From: an uncultured Lachnospiraceae bacterium | GTDB taxonomy: Bacteria; Bacillota; Clostridia; Lachnospirales; Lachnospiraceae | Assembly (NCBI GenBank): GCA_900550235.1 | Contig: URRQ01000078.1 | Location: 1-5,130 of the forward strand | Reading direction: 5' to 3' | Length of the DNA stretch: 5,130 nt | Shown here: positions 4,891-5,130 of the stretch, in pieces | How the letters are laid out: each line of letters opens with the position of its first letter | How positions within the stretch are numbered: position 1 is the first letter of the stretch | Made by a program: the position numbers and the translations under genes | The notes under the pieces: generated by a model | Told to the model about the DNA's origin: nothing | Seen by the model: only the letters and a program-made list of their open reading frames with translations | The model's database searches: none

Positions 4891-4919
4891 TAGACAAAAA
4901 AGTGCCCGCATTGTATATT
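4891..4919 (+). promoter_or_regulatory. Sigma-A promoter of the transporter gene
   Basis: TAGACA (4891-4896) and TATATT (4914-4919) are spaced by 17 bases, and each matches five of six consensus bases. Transcription would begin near 4926, about 40 bases before the ATG at 4965. It is back-to-back with the glsA promoter, so one regulator could act on both. Confidence 0.65.
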
Positions 4920-4964
4920 ATTAGTAGTTTGAAACTGGGGAATATGCAAAGGGGAAAACGTATC

Positions 4965-5130
4965 ATGAATCTAATTTCACAATGCAAAGGTCTTAGAAAA
5001 GAAAACTATGTCTTATGCTTCGGACGCTTTGTGACGGCCATGGGAGCAATGGTCCGTCCGATGCTGACGGTGATCTGTTCTCAATCACTTAATGATATAT
5101 TTTGTTCCTCTGCCTTTTCCTTCAACTGCA
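4965..5130 (+). CDS. Major facilitator superfamily transporter, N-terminal fragment (runs off the right edge)
   Basis: ATG at 4965 is preceded by AGGGG (4950-4954) with a ten-base gap. An in-frame ATG at 4944 has only a three-base gap from its GGGG and is less likely. Fifty-five codons are visible, starting MNLISQCKGLRKENYVLCFG and continuing RFVTAMGAMVRPMLTVICSQ. The pattern 'GLRKENYVL-FGR-VT-MGAM--PMLT' resembles the cytoplasmic lead and first helix of Clostridia MFS drug/sugar exporters, so this is probably an inner-membrane transporter. Two oddities: an Arg (residue 31) where relatives usually have an aromatic residue inside helix 1, and the sequence after residue 41 (SLNDIFCSSAFSFNC) does not look like the family. 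The gene could be decayed or frameshifted near 5085-5100. The family call rests on a short segment. Confidence 0.55.
   Translation, partial: MNLISQCKGLRKENYVLCFGRFVTAMGAMVRPMLTVICSQSLNDIFCSSAFSFNC

Overview
The window looks like a low-GC Gram-positive gut anaerobe of the Clostridia, most likely a Lachnospiraceae relative. Evidence: strong AGGAG-type ribosome binding sites, sigma-A promoters, a TnpV gene, a typical Clostridia tyrosine-integrase tail and a GlsA glutaminase. I cannot name the genus from the sequence alone.

Layout, left to right. Positions 1-143 (minus) are the start of tnpV, from an element that continues off the left edge. Positions 144-282 look like that element's end, with two pairs of short direct repeats. 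At 283-333 (minus) lie a good ribosome binding site and about a dozen codons of a low-molecular-weight protein tyrosine phosphatase, cut off inside the catalytic P-loop; this is probably an attachment-site junction. Positions 334-603 hold a cluster of inverted repeats and a possible 39-codon hydrophobic ORF.

The centre is a tight three-gene minus-strand operon, 3253 to 604: a small membrane protein with three predicted helices that resembles the Pycsar TM effector, then two different class III nucleotidyl cyclases of 242 and 446 residues. It has its own extended -10 promoter at 3285-3313 and gaps of 9 and 10 bases between genes. I read it as a Pycsar-type anti-phage system: a cyclase makes a cyclic nucleotide on infection and the membrane effector damages the inner membrane. 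Two cyclases for one effector, the second with a coiled coil and an extra helical C-terminal domain, is the most unusual feature here.

Upstream of the operon is the frameshifted 3' end of a tyrosine integrase gene (about 3398-3700) with its terminator. This marks the locus as an eroded mobile element. Beyond it is apparently ordinary chromosome: glsA (glutaminase, minus strand), with a promoter back-to-back with that of a divergent MFS-like transporter gene that starts at 4965 and runs off the right edge. The operon is visibly more AT-rich than glsA (27% GC in a 60-base sample of the effector gene, 48% in one of glsA), which fits horizontal acquisition. The picture is a defence island between a core gene and an integration hotspot.
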